64,000 bases of DNA. Origin: Phyllostachys edulis. Its lineage: Eukaryota; Streptophyta; Magnoliopsida; Poales; Poaceae. Position numbers and translations under genes: made by a program. Below are positions 10,340-20,905 of the stretch, piece by piece; position 1 is the stretch's first letter, and every line of letters starts with the position of its first letter. The stretch covers positions 60,902,488 through 60,966,487 of the forward strand of contig CM070551.1 of assembly GCA_036346405.1 (NCBI GenBank), written 5' to 3'. The notes under the pieces were generated by a model. The model saw nothing but the letters and a program-made list of their open reading frames with translations. It was not told where the DNA came from and did not search any database.

Positions 10340-11123
10340 TTGCTCGCGCCCACTGAAATGATTAAGTTTCTCAACTCCTCGCTCCCTCCTCCCCCGAGCC
10401 CGTCGACGCCGCCTCCTCCTCGAGCCCGGCACGACTCCTCCCCCAAGCCCGTCGACGCCGTCCTTGACGCTGCCTCCTCCTCCAGCCCGGCGCGCCTCCT
10501 CCCCCGAGCCCGCCGTGCCTCCTCCCCCGAGCCCATCGCCTCCTCCCCTCCCCCGAGCCCAGCTCGCCTCCCCTTCAACGCTGCCCTGCTGATCCGGTAC
10601 TGCTCCCTACTCGTCCTTCTCCTCAACGCCCAAAGGTAACCAATGCCGAGTTGCCGACCCCGACACCCCTTTCCCTCACTCTTTCTATCAATAATCTGTC
10701 ATGCTGTTTTAGGAATTTGTATTTGTTCTAGTCAGTTATTCATATGGTATTTGTTTTGATCGATATTGCTACTGGAATATATTGCAATGTGGTGTGGTGG
10801 GCTTGAGATGAATGCTCTGTGATGTCATAATAGTCTTGTACTAAAATTGTTTTGATAATTGGGTTTGAACTTGAGCTCTAATTGGCATGCTTACTCTACA
10901 TCTGATAGCAATATCAAAATGTTAAATCTTAGCTTTATGCTGATTTTATTTGTTCACATGATGTTTGTGTTGAGTATATTATTCCTTTTAAATGACTTGG
11001 AGGATTTACATGTCTATGTCAATTATCCCAATTATTATTAATTGGTGTGTGTACCCATACACATAGAGATCGAATCTTATGATAATATGTTTATGCGTGT
11101 CAGAACTTCTATTTCTTGTGAAG
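10340..11123 (+). other. Leader and intron-like region of second CACTA-1 gene
   Basis: 10340-10636 is GC-rich with repeats of the word CCCCCGAGCCCG, which opens frames on both strands. 10637-11123 is AT-rich and intron-like. I do not regard the Pro-rich frame 10340-10639 as a real protein. Confidence 0.4.
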
Positions 11124-14110
11124 ATGTCTTTCGCTCATTCTTTGTCATCGCCGCCTCATGTGTCTGATGATGCACCATCCTCTGGAATATCCAACTACGG
11201 TAGAATAAGAGGAATATCGAAAAGGCCTGTGGGCCGATATACCATCACGGAGGTCGATTAGTTTGGGATCTTTATCAATCCTCGTCGAGCAGCGTCCGCA
11301 TTCCGAAGAATTGTAGAAATAGTTGCATGGCAACGGGTCAACGTCACCTACGATTCGTGGAAGGAGTTGTCGAAAGAACTAAAAGCTGTGCTGTTGACGG
11401 ATATTCTCAAATCGTTTGAGATCCTGGAACAACACCTGGACTCCGTGCGATGACACGCGTTGCTATAGGCGTGCAAAGCGTGGAAGAAATTCAAGAGCAC
11501 GCTTGTCAAGAACTACGTGGAGAAGGATCTGACGCCCTTCCACAAGTATCATTCTTGGAAGAGTCCTGGGCTGAGTTTGTGGCGAAGAAGACGACAGATG
11601 AATTTAGGAGTGAAAGTCTGGCGCTACGGCCCTCGGGCAAAAACAAGCACCCCCACAGACTTCGCACGGCTGGTATGCGGGTAAAATCGATATGGAGGAT
11701 CAGGACCAGCAGGCAAGCCGTTCGAATGTCTCTCTGCCATTTCCCGAGATCACTAATGTGCACGCCCGATAGTGGTTATTTGGGAGGTTATGTACCCTGC
11801 TTACAGGGGAAGTCTCCTTTCCAAACCCCGCAGACTAGGAAGTGTCCCAGCGCCTGGTAAGATATCGAACTACCTAGTTTGTAATTAGTCCATAACTTCG
11901 TAGGAAGTGAAATGACATATCGGGCTATTGCAGGTAACACTGAGTGCACAATCTTCCCAAGGCTCATTCCAGGTAGACAGGGAGAGAGATATACTCTCCG
12001 CGACCCTAGGAAACAATGAGCATCCGGGTCGCACGAGAGGCGCTGGTGTTTATGTTACATGGGCAGAATGGTTCCAAGCGGACTCCGGATCGTATCGAAG
12101 TAGGAAGAGAACCAAAGCTGACCGCGATGCAAAGCTACGAGAGGAGATTCGTGAATCCCTCAAAGATGAGATCACTGAATCCATCAGAGATGAGATCAAT
12201 GATCGTGTTAGAGCTGTGTCTCAACGGTTTGAGGAAAGGATTAGGGAATTGCAAATCTCAAATTAGTTGCAAGCCCCTACCCCTACTGTGCTAGCCAGCC
12301 CCCCAAACTTCCGAGTAGCTGCGCGTCTAACCCTACCCCAATAGGCGACGATAGATTTCCTGTCGATGACATCCAGGTAATAATTATTATCTCTGGAATG
12401 CTCGATCCATTGATAGGCCTGTTGGAGTAGCTAATTTTGTATCGTTATGTAGGCGGCTATGAAGTGCAAGCTGCAAGTGAGATATGCCTCTATTGCCCTA
12501 GATGCTGCTTGGGGCTAGGTGTATCCATCCAGTGTCGGGGCTTTGGTGCACGGTGAAAATCTAGCGTCGGGTTTCGCAAAAGTGAATGTGGACGGTGTTT
12601 GTGCCAATTTCGGGGCCGTCCCGCTGCATATTCCCCCAAATGACGAGGTCATGATTCTAGAGCAAGCCGTTGGAACATTCATCTAGTGGCCCAAGGGGGA
12701 CATCTGCCTGGAGCTACCTACTCCGGTGTCAACTTCACGGGAATGTCCTGCAACGGTATAAACTCCACGGGAGCTAACTGCACCAAAGCTACCCGCAACG
12801 ATGCGGCAAGCGTCCGGTGCATCAGATGCATCTACACCTCTTGCTCAGTCAACTCTTGTGAAGTCGACCTATACAAAGCAAGGCAGCAAGGGCAAATCAA
12901 AGACGGTCGACTCCTGTTCTGATATCCCCTTCTTGCCGTTGGCCCAGAAATTCATGCTAGGCGAGCCGTTGGTTGAGAGGTTAGAGAGCCCTACCCTAGG
13001 ACTGGCTTGCACGACATTGCATACATGGTACATGAAACAGGCCAACAAGCTGGCTGAACAACGACGCTCGGGTGTCACCGTCAAGTTCAAGGAAGATCAT
13101 TTTAACCACGTGCATCAAGACTGTGTCTTCACAGTGACCATCGAGGACTTGTTCTGTCTCTTCAACCTCGACGTCTCACTCATACGATGCTGGACACTGT
13201 AAGTGTGTACAATCACAGTGAATGTTCGTGTAATACCGGTAAATGTTATATATAACTCCTTGCTTTTGTATATAGATACATGATGTCTGAAGCCGAAAGA
13301 AGGAATTCACCGGTAGGTTTCCTCGACCCACACGTGGTCTCCGAGCAAACCATCAAGGCGAATGCAATATTCGTCGAGAATTACATTATAGAGTTTTTCC
13401 TGGCTCGTCGCAACAAGGAATACATACTTTTGCCCTACAACCAGGAGTAAGTGTTGCACTACTGGCTATACTTGTTGATTTGTACTTTATAAGCAACACG
13501 AACTTAGGTTTAATGACCATGCTGATATACCTGTGAAGCTTCCACTGGATTCTAATTGTAATTATAGCAAAACGGAAATGGGTAGTATACCTAGATTCCC
13601 TAAAGAGTTCCAGTCACAACTTCATAGTTATCCGGAATTTAATCAACAGGTAAACACATTTCCTCCATAGAAACTCTATTGTAGTCTTTCCTTCCTTTGC
13701 AAGGGCTAAGGCTAACTTCTTGGAGTCACGTAGCGTGTTCGACGTGTTATATGCTAGAGGATGGAATTGCAAGGGAAGGTGGCTGCAACACGATCTAACT
13801 TTCCCGATACTCGCTAGCTAGCACACACTAATCCTATATAACACTTCGTAGTAATGCCTCTTGAACTAACCAATTCTACTTTTGTAGTGCCACCAGCAGC
13901 CGCCGGGCCGCAATATCTGTGGATACTATGTTTGCCACAACATGGAACTACTCATCGGTTCTGCAATCACCAATGATCCTTAGGTTTGTCAATTTTGTAA
14001 CAATTATTTTCTATATACTTACCAATTTATATAAGCACAAATTTAATCTTCCTATCGACAGGTTGCGACCATCGCCTAAACTGCGTTGGAACAGAGCGAG
14101 CTCATAAAAG
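11124..14110 (+). pseudogene. Broken Transposase_24 / Ulp1-like CACTA gene
   Basis: The start at 11124 (MSFAHSLSSPP) leads to RRAASAFRRIVEIVAW and SWKELSKELK, then KAWKKFKSTLVKNYVEKD and, in another frame, WAEFVAKKTTDEF and KNKHPHRLRTAGM. This is the pattern of the plant Transposase_24 (Ptta/En/Spm) family. A charged helical stretch follows at about 12100-12250. From about 12900 the sequence resembles the Ulp1-like cysteine-protease region carried by many plant CACTA elements: IEDLFCLFNLD, GFLDPHVVSEQTIKAN, NKEYILLPYNQE, then CHQQPPGRNICGYYVCHNM near 13890-13940, with the presumed catalytic Cys in ICGYYV. Introns with plausible borders occur, for example GTAAGT at 13449. Stops and frameshifts break it throughout. 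Where the family usually has FHW after YNQ, joining the neighbouring exon gives FNDH, so the catalytic His may be lost. Confidence 0.7.
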
Positions 14111-14199
14111 TTCGATCACACCTTGCGTCATTCCTGAACAGTCAGGTCATAAATCCAAGTGGGAGTTTCCACAGTGTAGATTAAACTTGATTGGGATAG

Positions 14200-14420
14200 A
14201 TTGAACTTAATGGTACATGTGTGTAAATTAATGTACATTAATGGTTAATTTTAGTTAATTGATTTGTGAATTGGATGTTCTTGTTTCTGAAATGAATGCA
14301 AATTTGATGTGCTTCTGAAATGAATGCAAATTTGATGTGCTTCTGAAATGAATGTGAATTGGATGTGCTTGTTTCAGAGGGCATGGATAGCCAATAAATA
14401 GAAATAGATTTAGCAATGCA
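14200..14420 (+). repeat. 3' non-coding tail of second unit (copy 2)
   Basis: Matches 9897-10085 in order and wording. In addition, a 31-bp phrase beginning CTTCTGAAATGAATGCAAAT is repeated in tandem near 14310-14370. Confidence 0.75.
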
Positions 14421-14424
14421 AAAG

Positions 14425-14726
14425 AATATCACAGACGTTTTTTAGATGAAACCGTCTGTGATAGTCAAAAATCACAGACGATTTGTAGATGAAACCGTCT
14501 ATGATAGTGGACTATCACGGACGGTTTCATCTACAAACCGTCTGTGATAGTTGACTATCACAGATGGTTTTGAGTTAATAACCGTCTGTGATATTATGTA
14601 TTACAGACGGTTCGAAAACCGTTTGTGATGACCTATGTCATTACTGACCCATAAACTCAGACGGCTCACGAAACCGTCTGTGATGACATTTTTGAACCGT
14701 CTATGAAGGCCTTTTCTGTAGTAGTG
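14425..14726. repeat. CACTA-1 right subterminal array and terminus
   Basis: About ten copies of TCACAGACGG or its complement, including an inverted pair around 14512 (ACTATCACGGACGG facing CCGTCTGTGATAGT), end in ..CTGTAGTAGTG at 14726. ATG follows at 14727. Confidence 0.85.
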
Positions 14727-14729
14727 ATG

Positions 14730-15242
14730 TCATGATTTACAAATTTAAATAAATGAGTGAAACTAAATACAAGGGATAATTGTGAGTAAAACACAATGCT
14801 AACTACCAAACATTGGATAAACTACATATTAAAAAAAATTGGCACCTCATCAGCAAAAATGCACCTAATAACCTTCTGTTGATAAGCGTAGAAGACACTA
14901 ATAATGCATGTAATTCCAACGGAAAATCACGAGCAAGAATATTCCGCCAACAGACATGAAAATTCAAAAGTCAAGACATGATTTGTATTAATTTACAAAG
15001 ATGGAGAACCTATTTAAACAAAGTTGAAACTTGATGGCATATTGAAATATGACAACATACACATAACCAAACTCCACACACAGCTCTTTCTCCAGAGTTC
15101 CAAACATAACAATCACAAACAATCAAAAGGCTCGAACTGCATTGCATACTTGCAATCCCATAACAAATAAATCTGCATAGAGAACTCCCATCCTCACCTG
15201 GTTTGCGAAAATGTGATTAAGAATCTTCATACGGTATGTGTA
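14730..15242. other. Non-coding spacer between CACTA elements
   Basis: AT-rich, with no domain-bearing frame on either strand and no repeat ends found. It may be older host intergenic DNA. Confidence 0.4.
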
Positions 15243-15468
15243 CACTACTACAAAGCAGGCTATACTAGACGCCTCATCACAGACGGTTCCTTTGAAACCG
15301 TCGATGTTGTAATTATCACAGACGGTTCTTAATAAGAACCGTTTGTGATATGTAGTGATGGCTAGAACCATCTGTGATACGTAATTATTACAGACAGTTT
15401 GTAACTAGAACCGTCTGTGATAATTCACAGATGGCTCTTAAGAATAACCGTCTGTGATAATCGCATAC

Positions 15469-15476
15469 GTCACAGA
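15469..15476. repeat. 8-bp target duplication, left of nested hAT
   Basis: GTCACAGA at 15469-15476 precedes the hAT end. GTCATAGA at 32065-32072 follows its other end, with one mismatch. Eight bases is the size expected for hAT insertions. Confidence 0.8.
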
Positions 15477-15844
15477 TAGGGATGGCAACGGGGCCATTCC
15501 CCAGCGGGGAGTGGTAGATCATCCCCATCCCCGTGACAAGAAAAAATCCCCTTCCCCATCCCGTCCCCATCCCCGTCCCCGGGTACTATTCTTCCCCGTT
15601 GCCCATCCCCGTCGGGTTAGCGGGGCCCCGCGGGGACCCAGACCCAAAAAGCTCATATACACAAATACCACAAGCTCATATACATAAATCTAGATATGAA
15701 TATAACAGATGCTCATATACACAAGCTCATAGTCATATACACAAATCTAGATATGAATCTAACAAAGCTTATATTAATACACAAGTACCAACAGAACCTC
15801 ATATACCAGAGATCGGTGTCGGGCTATTGGGGAGGAAGACCGCG

Positions 15845-16015
15845 TGTGTGTCGGTGTCTACATCGGAGGAGGTCAGCGTCGGCGTCGGAGGAGGAGGCGT
15901 CAGCGTCGGCGTGGGGCTGTTGGGGAGGAGGAGGCGTCGGTGGAGGAGGAGGCGTCGGCGTCGGCAGAGGCGGAGGAGGCGTTGGTAGAGGCAGAGGAGG
16001 AGGTGGCGTCGAGCT
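15845..16015 (+). repeat. GGCGTC/GGAGGA simple-sequence tract in hAT
   Basis: Imperfect repeats of GGAGGAGGCGTCGGCG open several Gly/Arg-, Arg- or Glu/Ala-rich frames. These frames are repeat artefacts, not genes. Confidence 0.75.
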
Positions 16016-16021
16016 GTTGGG

Positions 16022-16026
16022 GAGCT
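16022..16026. repeat. Target duplication GAGCT, left of solo LTR
   Basis: GAGCT at 16022-16026 is repeated at 20553-20557, directly after the LTR end ..TTGTCTCA. Confidence 0.85.
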
Positions 16027-16369
16027 TGTAACGTCCCGTTTTTCCGAAGTCTTGAAAAGCTTTTAAAAATGAACCATTTGGTTTTGTTGAGAGTTCAAAG
16101 CTTAATTTGAAGATTTCAGAAATTTGGAGATTTAACTTGAACTAATCAAACTTCAATTAATCCCTTTTTGGCTGCTCTGGAGTTATTGTTGTTCTTCGGT
16201 TTTATCCTTGTTTCCTTGAAGGCCTTGGTGGTCCTCCACCTAGCTTTTCCTCTAGATCTTCCTCTCCTTCTCTAGACCCTCCTCTGGTTGGGCTTTCCCT
16301 TAGTCGAGATCCTCCTTTAAATCGGACATCTCGATGTCTAGATCCTTCTTATCTTCGATCGTCTCCTCT

Positions 16370-17165
16370 CTGGAGATCTTAACCGCACAGACCTCCCTTG
16401 ATCGAGATCTGGCGTTAGGACCTCCTCTCTGAGATCTTAACCGCATGAGACCTCCCTTGATCGAGATCTGGCCGTTAGGACCTCCTCTCTGAGATCTTAA
16501 CCGCATGAGACCTCCCTTGATCGAGATCTGGCCGTTAGGACCTCCTCTCTGAGATCTTAACCGCATGAGACCTCCCTTGATCGATCTCGCCGTTAGGACC
16601 TCCTCTCTGGAGATCTTAACCGCCTGAGACCTCCCTTGATCGATCGGCCGTTAGGACCTCCTCTCTGCAGATCTTAACCGCCTGAGACCTCCCTTGATCA
16701 GATCTGGCCGTTAGGACCTCCTCTCTGCAGATCTTAACCGCACGCACCTCCCTTGATCGATCTGGCTGTTAGGACCTCCTCTCTGGAGATCTTAACCGCC
16801 TGAGACCTCCCTTGATCAGATCTGGCCGTTAGGACCTCCTCTCTGAGATCTTAACCGCACGCACCTCCCTTGATCGATCTGGCCGTTAGGACCTCCTCTC
16901 TGGAGATCTTAACCGCATGCACCTCCCTTGATCGATCTGGCGTTAGGACCTCCTCTCTAGAGATCTTAACCGCATGAGACCTCCCTTGATCGATCTCGGC
17001 CGTTAGGACCTCCTCTTTGGAGATCTTAACCGCACAGACCTCCCCTTGATTAGATCTGGCCGTTAGGACCTCCTCTCTAGAGATCTTAACCGCATGCACC
17101 TCCCTTGATCGAGATCTCGGCCGTTAGGACCTCCTCTCTGAGATCTTAACCGCACGGACCTCCCT
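16370..17165 (+). repeat. ~59-bp tandem array, about 14 copies, in LTR U3
   Basis: Each unit contains GAGATCTTAACCGC, GACCTCCCTTGATCGA and CCGTTAGGACCTCCTC. Copies differ mostly by 1-3 base indels in the GGAGATCT, GATCGAGATCTGG and GCATGAGACC segments. The minus-strand frames over it (16300-16566, 16851-17099) are repeat artefacts. Confidence 0.85.
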
Positions 17166-18395
17166 TTGGATTTTCCTCCGTTAGATCTCCTTTTGGTTTT
17201 GGACCTCCCTTGCCCTAGCGAAGTCTGAGCCAATCCCGCGCCTTTCTCACTCGTGGACCGTCTGATCCTTTTTGGATGGCCCGATCGAGATGAAAGCTTC
17301 GTCTGGTCCGAACGTTCCTTTCCTTTCTAGACCGCCCGATTCGACGGACGGCCCTACTTTTCTTGGCGCCTTCCTTTGTCGCCAGACCTCTTCTGGTTGT
17401 TTTGCAAGGACCACCTCCTCGATCCTTCTTTGGTCTTTTTGTAAAGACCACCCTCCTAGTCCGGAGTATCCCTTTGCTCAGGACCTTCTCGTTAATGTGT
17501 CCTTTGGACCTCCCGTACAGGACCTCCCTCTTGAGTGTCGTGGACCTCTTGCCCAGGACCTCCCTGCACCTTTTTGATCAGAACCGTTAAGGTTCCCCTT
17601 TTTGAGATCTTGACCGTCGGATCTCCCTTTTGGAAATCTAACCGTCAGACCTCCCTTTGCTTGAGATCTTGACCGTCGGATCTCCTTTTGGAAATCTAAC
17701 AGTCGGGGCCTCCTCGAGTGCCATACCCCTTGTGCTTTGGACCTCTTTTGAGGTCTAGTTTTCTTGTGATCTAAACCTCCTTGGGGTCTAGATCTCTTTG
17801 TGGTTTGGATCTCCTTTTGAGGTCCAGATATCTTTAGTCTTTTGGACCTCTTGTCCACGGGACCTCTTTTGTGCTTAGACCTTTGTGGTCTAGACCTCCC
17901 CGTTGCGTTTGAACCTCCTTTAGGTTCAGACCTCCCTGTGTTGTGTTTGGATCTTTGTAGTCCAGAGCTCCTCTTTTGTGTTTAGACCTTGGTGGTCTAG
18001 ACTTTCTCCTTGTGTTTGGACCTTTGTGGTCAAGACCACTCTGTTGTCTTCAGACCCTTTGTCCTTAAGACCTCCTGGTTGTCTTAGGACTTAGGTCCTT
18101 AGATCTCCTCATGAGACCCCCCTTCTTGGACCATTCCCTTTGACCTTATGTTCACCCTTTGACTGTCTCCCTTGCCCCAGTTTCTAAAGTGCGTTTGATG
18201 TGGGTTGAATCACATTAAATGCCGCCACCTACCTTTGTACTCTTCTCTACTTTTTGTCAGCCTTTCCATGACTTTCCCTTCTCTTGTCTCCTCCTTTACC
18301 TGCTCTAGTCCTTTTTCGTACTTGTAGCAGTGTACCTTTTGTACCAATACTCCGAACTTTGGTCACCTCCTGTTGTGGTGCTTCTATTCTCCTTT

Positions 18396-18406
18396 CTCTA
18401 AATAGA
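18396..18406 (+). promoter_or_regulatory. TATA-like box of solo LTR B
   Basis: TCTAAATAGAG is followed by a pyrimidine-rich leader and lies about 180 bp before the acceptor at 18588. It is placed by comparison with TATAAAAG at 49921 and CTATAATTAT at 36686. Confidence 0.4.
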
Positions 18407-19545
18407 GCACCAGGGGGCGTCCACTTCCTTCCCGTTCGTCATTCTTAGCCTCCTCTTGGTTTTGGGTGTGCTCCTCAAGCTCCCTGGGTCCCGAGCTCTT
18501 GGACCTCTTCTCTCTTTTGCTTTAAGTAAGTTCTTTTGGTTTTCTTGGAGTTTATTTGCTTATTTGGTTTTCTTTTGCGCACGTGTAGATCTCGGTTGAT
18601 TGCTGAGGAGCTCGTGGGTCAAGCTACACCAGCCGAAGCTTTTCCCTTCAACGGAGGCAAGTCGTGGACCTTGATCATCTTGAACCCATTTTGCAAAAGT
18701 ATTTTAATTTGTTAAACTTGCATGGCTATCTTTATAGAAACTGGTTTGGGCAGTAGCTATATCCCTTGTTGACATTATGCCTCCTTTGTGTGCTTGAACT
18801 CAACATGTTGACATGAACTCTTTGGACACCTTAGGATGGGTATTTTAGTTGGTATCTTCTGTTATTACCAACATGGGACCGATAGCCTAATGCTTAATAT
18901 TGTCATAGAACCGTGGGTCTTGGGAATCATGCTTCATCAATTAATAATCTTGACTAATTGAATTATGGAACCTGTGGTTGGTGCCATTGTTAAGCAACTA
19001 TGGCAGGATGCCTAAGTTGTGTTGATTGTGGTGCGAGATCAGATTAATAATTGTTGTGCCAGGACTGGGTGGTCTTTTGGCAAGGTTAATTACAAATTGT
19101 TTTGCTCGGGCAAGAAGGTCGGGAGTGAGTAGTGGATGCTTCATTTTGGGGTTGTGGATGTCTTGCCTGAGCACAATTAAGGACTTAACTTTGTGTTCTG
19201 TTGATCTGGGCCAATCAGTGCAACCACAAGATCACTTTATGGGGGTGGTCTGGGCTGAATAATTAGCAATGAGATGGCTTGGTGCTGTTGTGGTTGAGCG
19301 TGTGAGGCGCCGGCGCAAGAGGGGGCACCCCATAACCCTGCGGACTTCTAGACCAAAGGGGGGAATTGCGAAACCTTAGCGGGCAGCCCCGAGTCATTTC
19401 AAAGCTTTGTAAAGGCCTTACCGCGCTCTCTAGACTGCTCACCTTCGGAAGTGAGCAAGGGTGACCGGAACCCGTCCCGCTAGAGAGACCATGGATTGTG
19501 GGTAAAGTTGTACACCTCTGCAGAGTGTAAAATCTATTTGAATAG

Positions 19546-19565
19546 CCAAGTCCTTGGTTATGGAC
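19546..19565 (+). other. Conserved LTR structural module, family B copy
   Basis: CCAA-GTCC-TTGG then GGAC. The outer pair has changed from CCGT/ACGG (family A) to CCAA/TTGG while remaining complementary. Confidence 0.45.
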
Positions 19566-19931
19566 ATGCCCGGTGAAAATGGTGCAAGGGGTAGCTTTGT
19601 GAAATTGTGTCCCTGGGCGCTTCTGCGAGAGACTGTGGCTTTGCCTCGAAGAGACCTTGGCCGGCTTTAGAGGGGTCATGGTTGGCTCGAGATGAGGTCC
19701 AGGGGCTGGTTTGGAACTTTGGAGTGGGTGCTCCAGAGTGGGTTTTGGGAGTGAGCGGGTGCTCACGACCTCCTCGAAAACAAATGTATTTATGTATTAT
19801 TGTTTTAACTTGAGCTTTCCAATCTACTTATATTATTTGTGGTCAAATACTGCTTTACGCAACTAACCTTACAGCTCTCTTTTGGCAAGCCTTGCATGAT
19901 TACTTATTGCATACACTCCCCACGGCTTGCT

Positions 19932-19950
19932 GAGTACATTCAATGTACTC
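19932..19950 (+). other. Hairpin upstream of LTR intron acceptor, family B
   Basis: GAGTACATT and AATGTACTC form a near-perfect palindrome 25 bases before the acceptor CAG at 19975. Confidence 0.45.
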
Positions 19951-20900
19951 ATGGCTTTTGCCCTCTGTTTTAATCAGCGATTCTATGGAAGTTCGAGGAG
20001 CTTAAAGCTCGGTGAAGAAGAGGCCATTGGAGACCTTGCGACCTAGGGGACGTCCTCCACTCGATAGCCGGTGGGCTGATCGGTTGGACCTATCGTTAAT
20101 GTTTTTGCTTTCCGCTGTTCTTGCTCTTTTGTTGTAGCCCATGAGGCAAACTCCTGTAAGAAGCTTGGCCGGTTTGGTCTTTAATATTATTGGTTGTTTT
20201 GTCTCTCGCTTCTCTTAGTGTGTGTATGGACTTGATTACACTTGTGTTAGATCTGTGCGAGCTAGCCAATCCGTTCCTAGGACTAGCTCGTGCACAAGCG
20301 TGATCTCGGTGAGGTCCTCACGGGACTTAGCACGGGAGCTCTGTCGGACCTCCCTGATGATATACCTAGAGGTGCCACCTGCGGGATGTTGGCCAAGACC
20401 ACCAGGAGGTCTTGAAGACCTCCTGGGAGGTCCTGGAAGACCTCCCTCGGGTATCTTCTTGTACTCTTGCTCCTCCATGCGGTAGTACCGTAGCTCAAAA
20501 AAAAATGGTCCTCCCGGACCTTTGCGGTATATCAAAGGGTGGGGTTGTCTCAGAGCTGGACTGGTTGGGGAGTTGGGGGTGGCGGCTTGGATTGGGATGG
20601 GAACAAAGGGGAAATGGGACTTGGGGTTGGGGAGTTGGGTGGCGGCTGCTAGGGTTATGCAGCATAGATGCACTCGGTTAGTCAGTTACGGGCCTTAAGG
20701 GAGTGGGCTGTGCCTATAATTGTGTTATCGAGGGCCCATCGGGTAACGGGGATGGGGAGCAGGGGAATAGCCCCGTCCCCGCCTCACCTGATGGGGAATG
20801 CTTTTTTCATATTAATATCCCTGTGGGGAAAGAAATAGTCCCAAACCCGCTCCCTAATAGGTGAATTCCCCATCGGGGAATGGGGAATGGGGCCCTATTG

Positions 20901-20905
20901 CCATC
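20901..20905. repeat. Target duplication CCATC, left of Sirevirus
   Basis: CCATC at 20901-20905 is repeated at 32056-32060. It lies inside the terminal repeat of the hAT element. Confidence 0.9.

Larger units (their letters stand above)
6096..14726 (+). mobile_element. Composite CACTA (En/Spm-type) transposon, CACTA-1
   Basis: The left end is CACTACTACGTAAATGC. The right end, read inward on the minus strand, is CACTACTACAGAAAAGGCC. Both ends are flanked by ATG. Arrays of the subterminal word TCACAGACGGTT and its complement lie at 6190-6460, 10100-10305 and 14425-14700. Two gene units lie inside, both on plus: a TNP2 transposase gene and a Transposase_24/Ulp1-like gene. Each is preceded by an array with a TATA-like box and followed by the same 3' non-coding sequence and another array. 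Both genes are broken, so the element can move only with help from elsewhere. The middle array suggests that two units were joined or that the tail was duplicated. Confidence 0.9.
16027..20552 (+). mobile_element. Solo Gypsy-type LTR, 4.5 kb (family B)
   Basis: It begins TGTAACGTCCCG, ends GGTTGTCTCA and is flanked by GAGCT on both sides. No internal region is present, so the element was reduced to one LTR by recombination. It has the same layout as the 5.3-kb LTRs downstream: a GACCTCC-rich U3 with a tandem array (16370-17165), a TATA-like TCTAAATAGAG at 18396, an acceptor AG at 18587, a short exon ending at the GCAAGT donor at 18657, the paired module at 19546, the hairpin at 19932 and an acceptor CAG at 19975-19977. 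Its start and end resemble those of the 34949-49596 element (TGTAACATCCC..GTCTCACA), so it belongs to a related lineage. Confidence 0.9.

Noticed and set aside
10340..10639. Pro/Ser-rich 99-residue frame
   Set aside because: Built of a repeated CCCCCGAGCCCG word with a matching Arg/Gly-rich frame on the other strand; better read as a leader.
15533..15988. 151-residue frame with Arg-rich tail
   Set aside because: Runs through the hAT terminal repeat and a GGCGTC/GGAGGA microsatellite; an artefact of simple sequence.
16370..17165. Regular repeats that might be read as a CRISPR array
   Set aside because: Units are contiguous degenerate tandem copies without unique spacers, inside a plant LTR with a confirmed target duplication.
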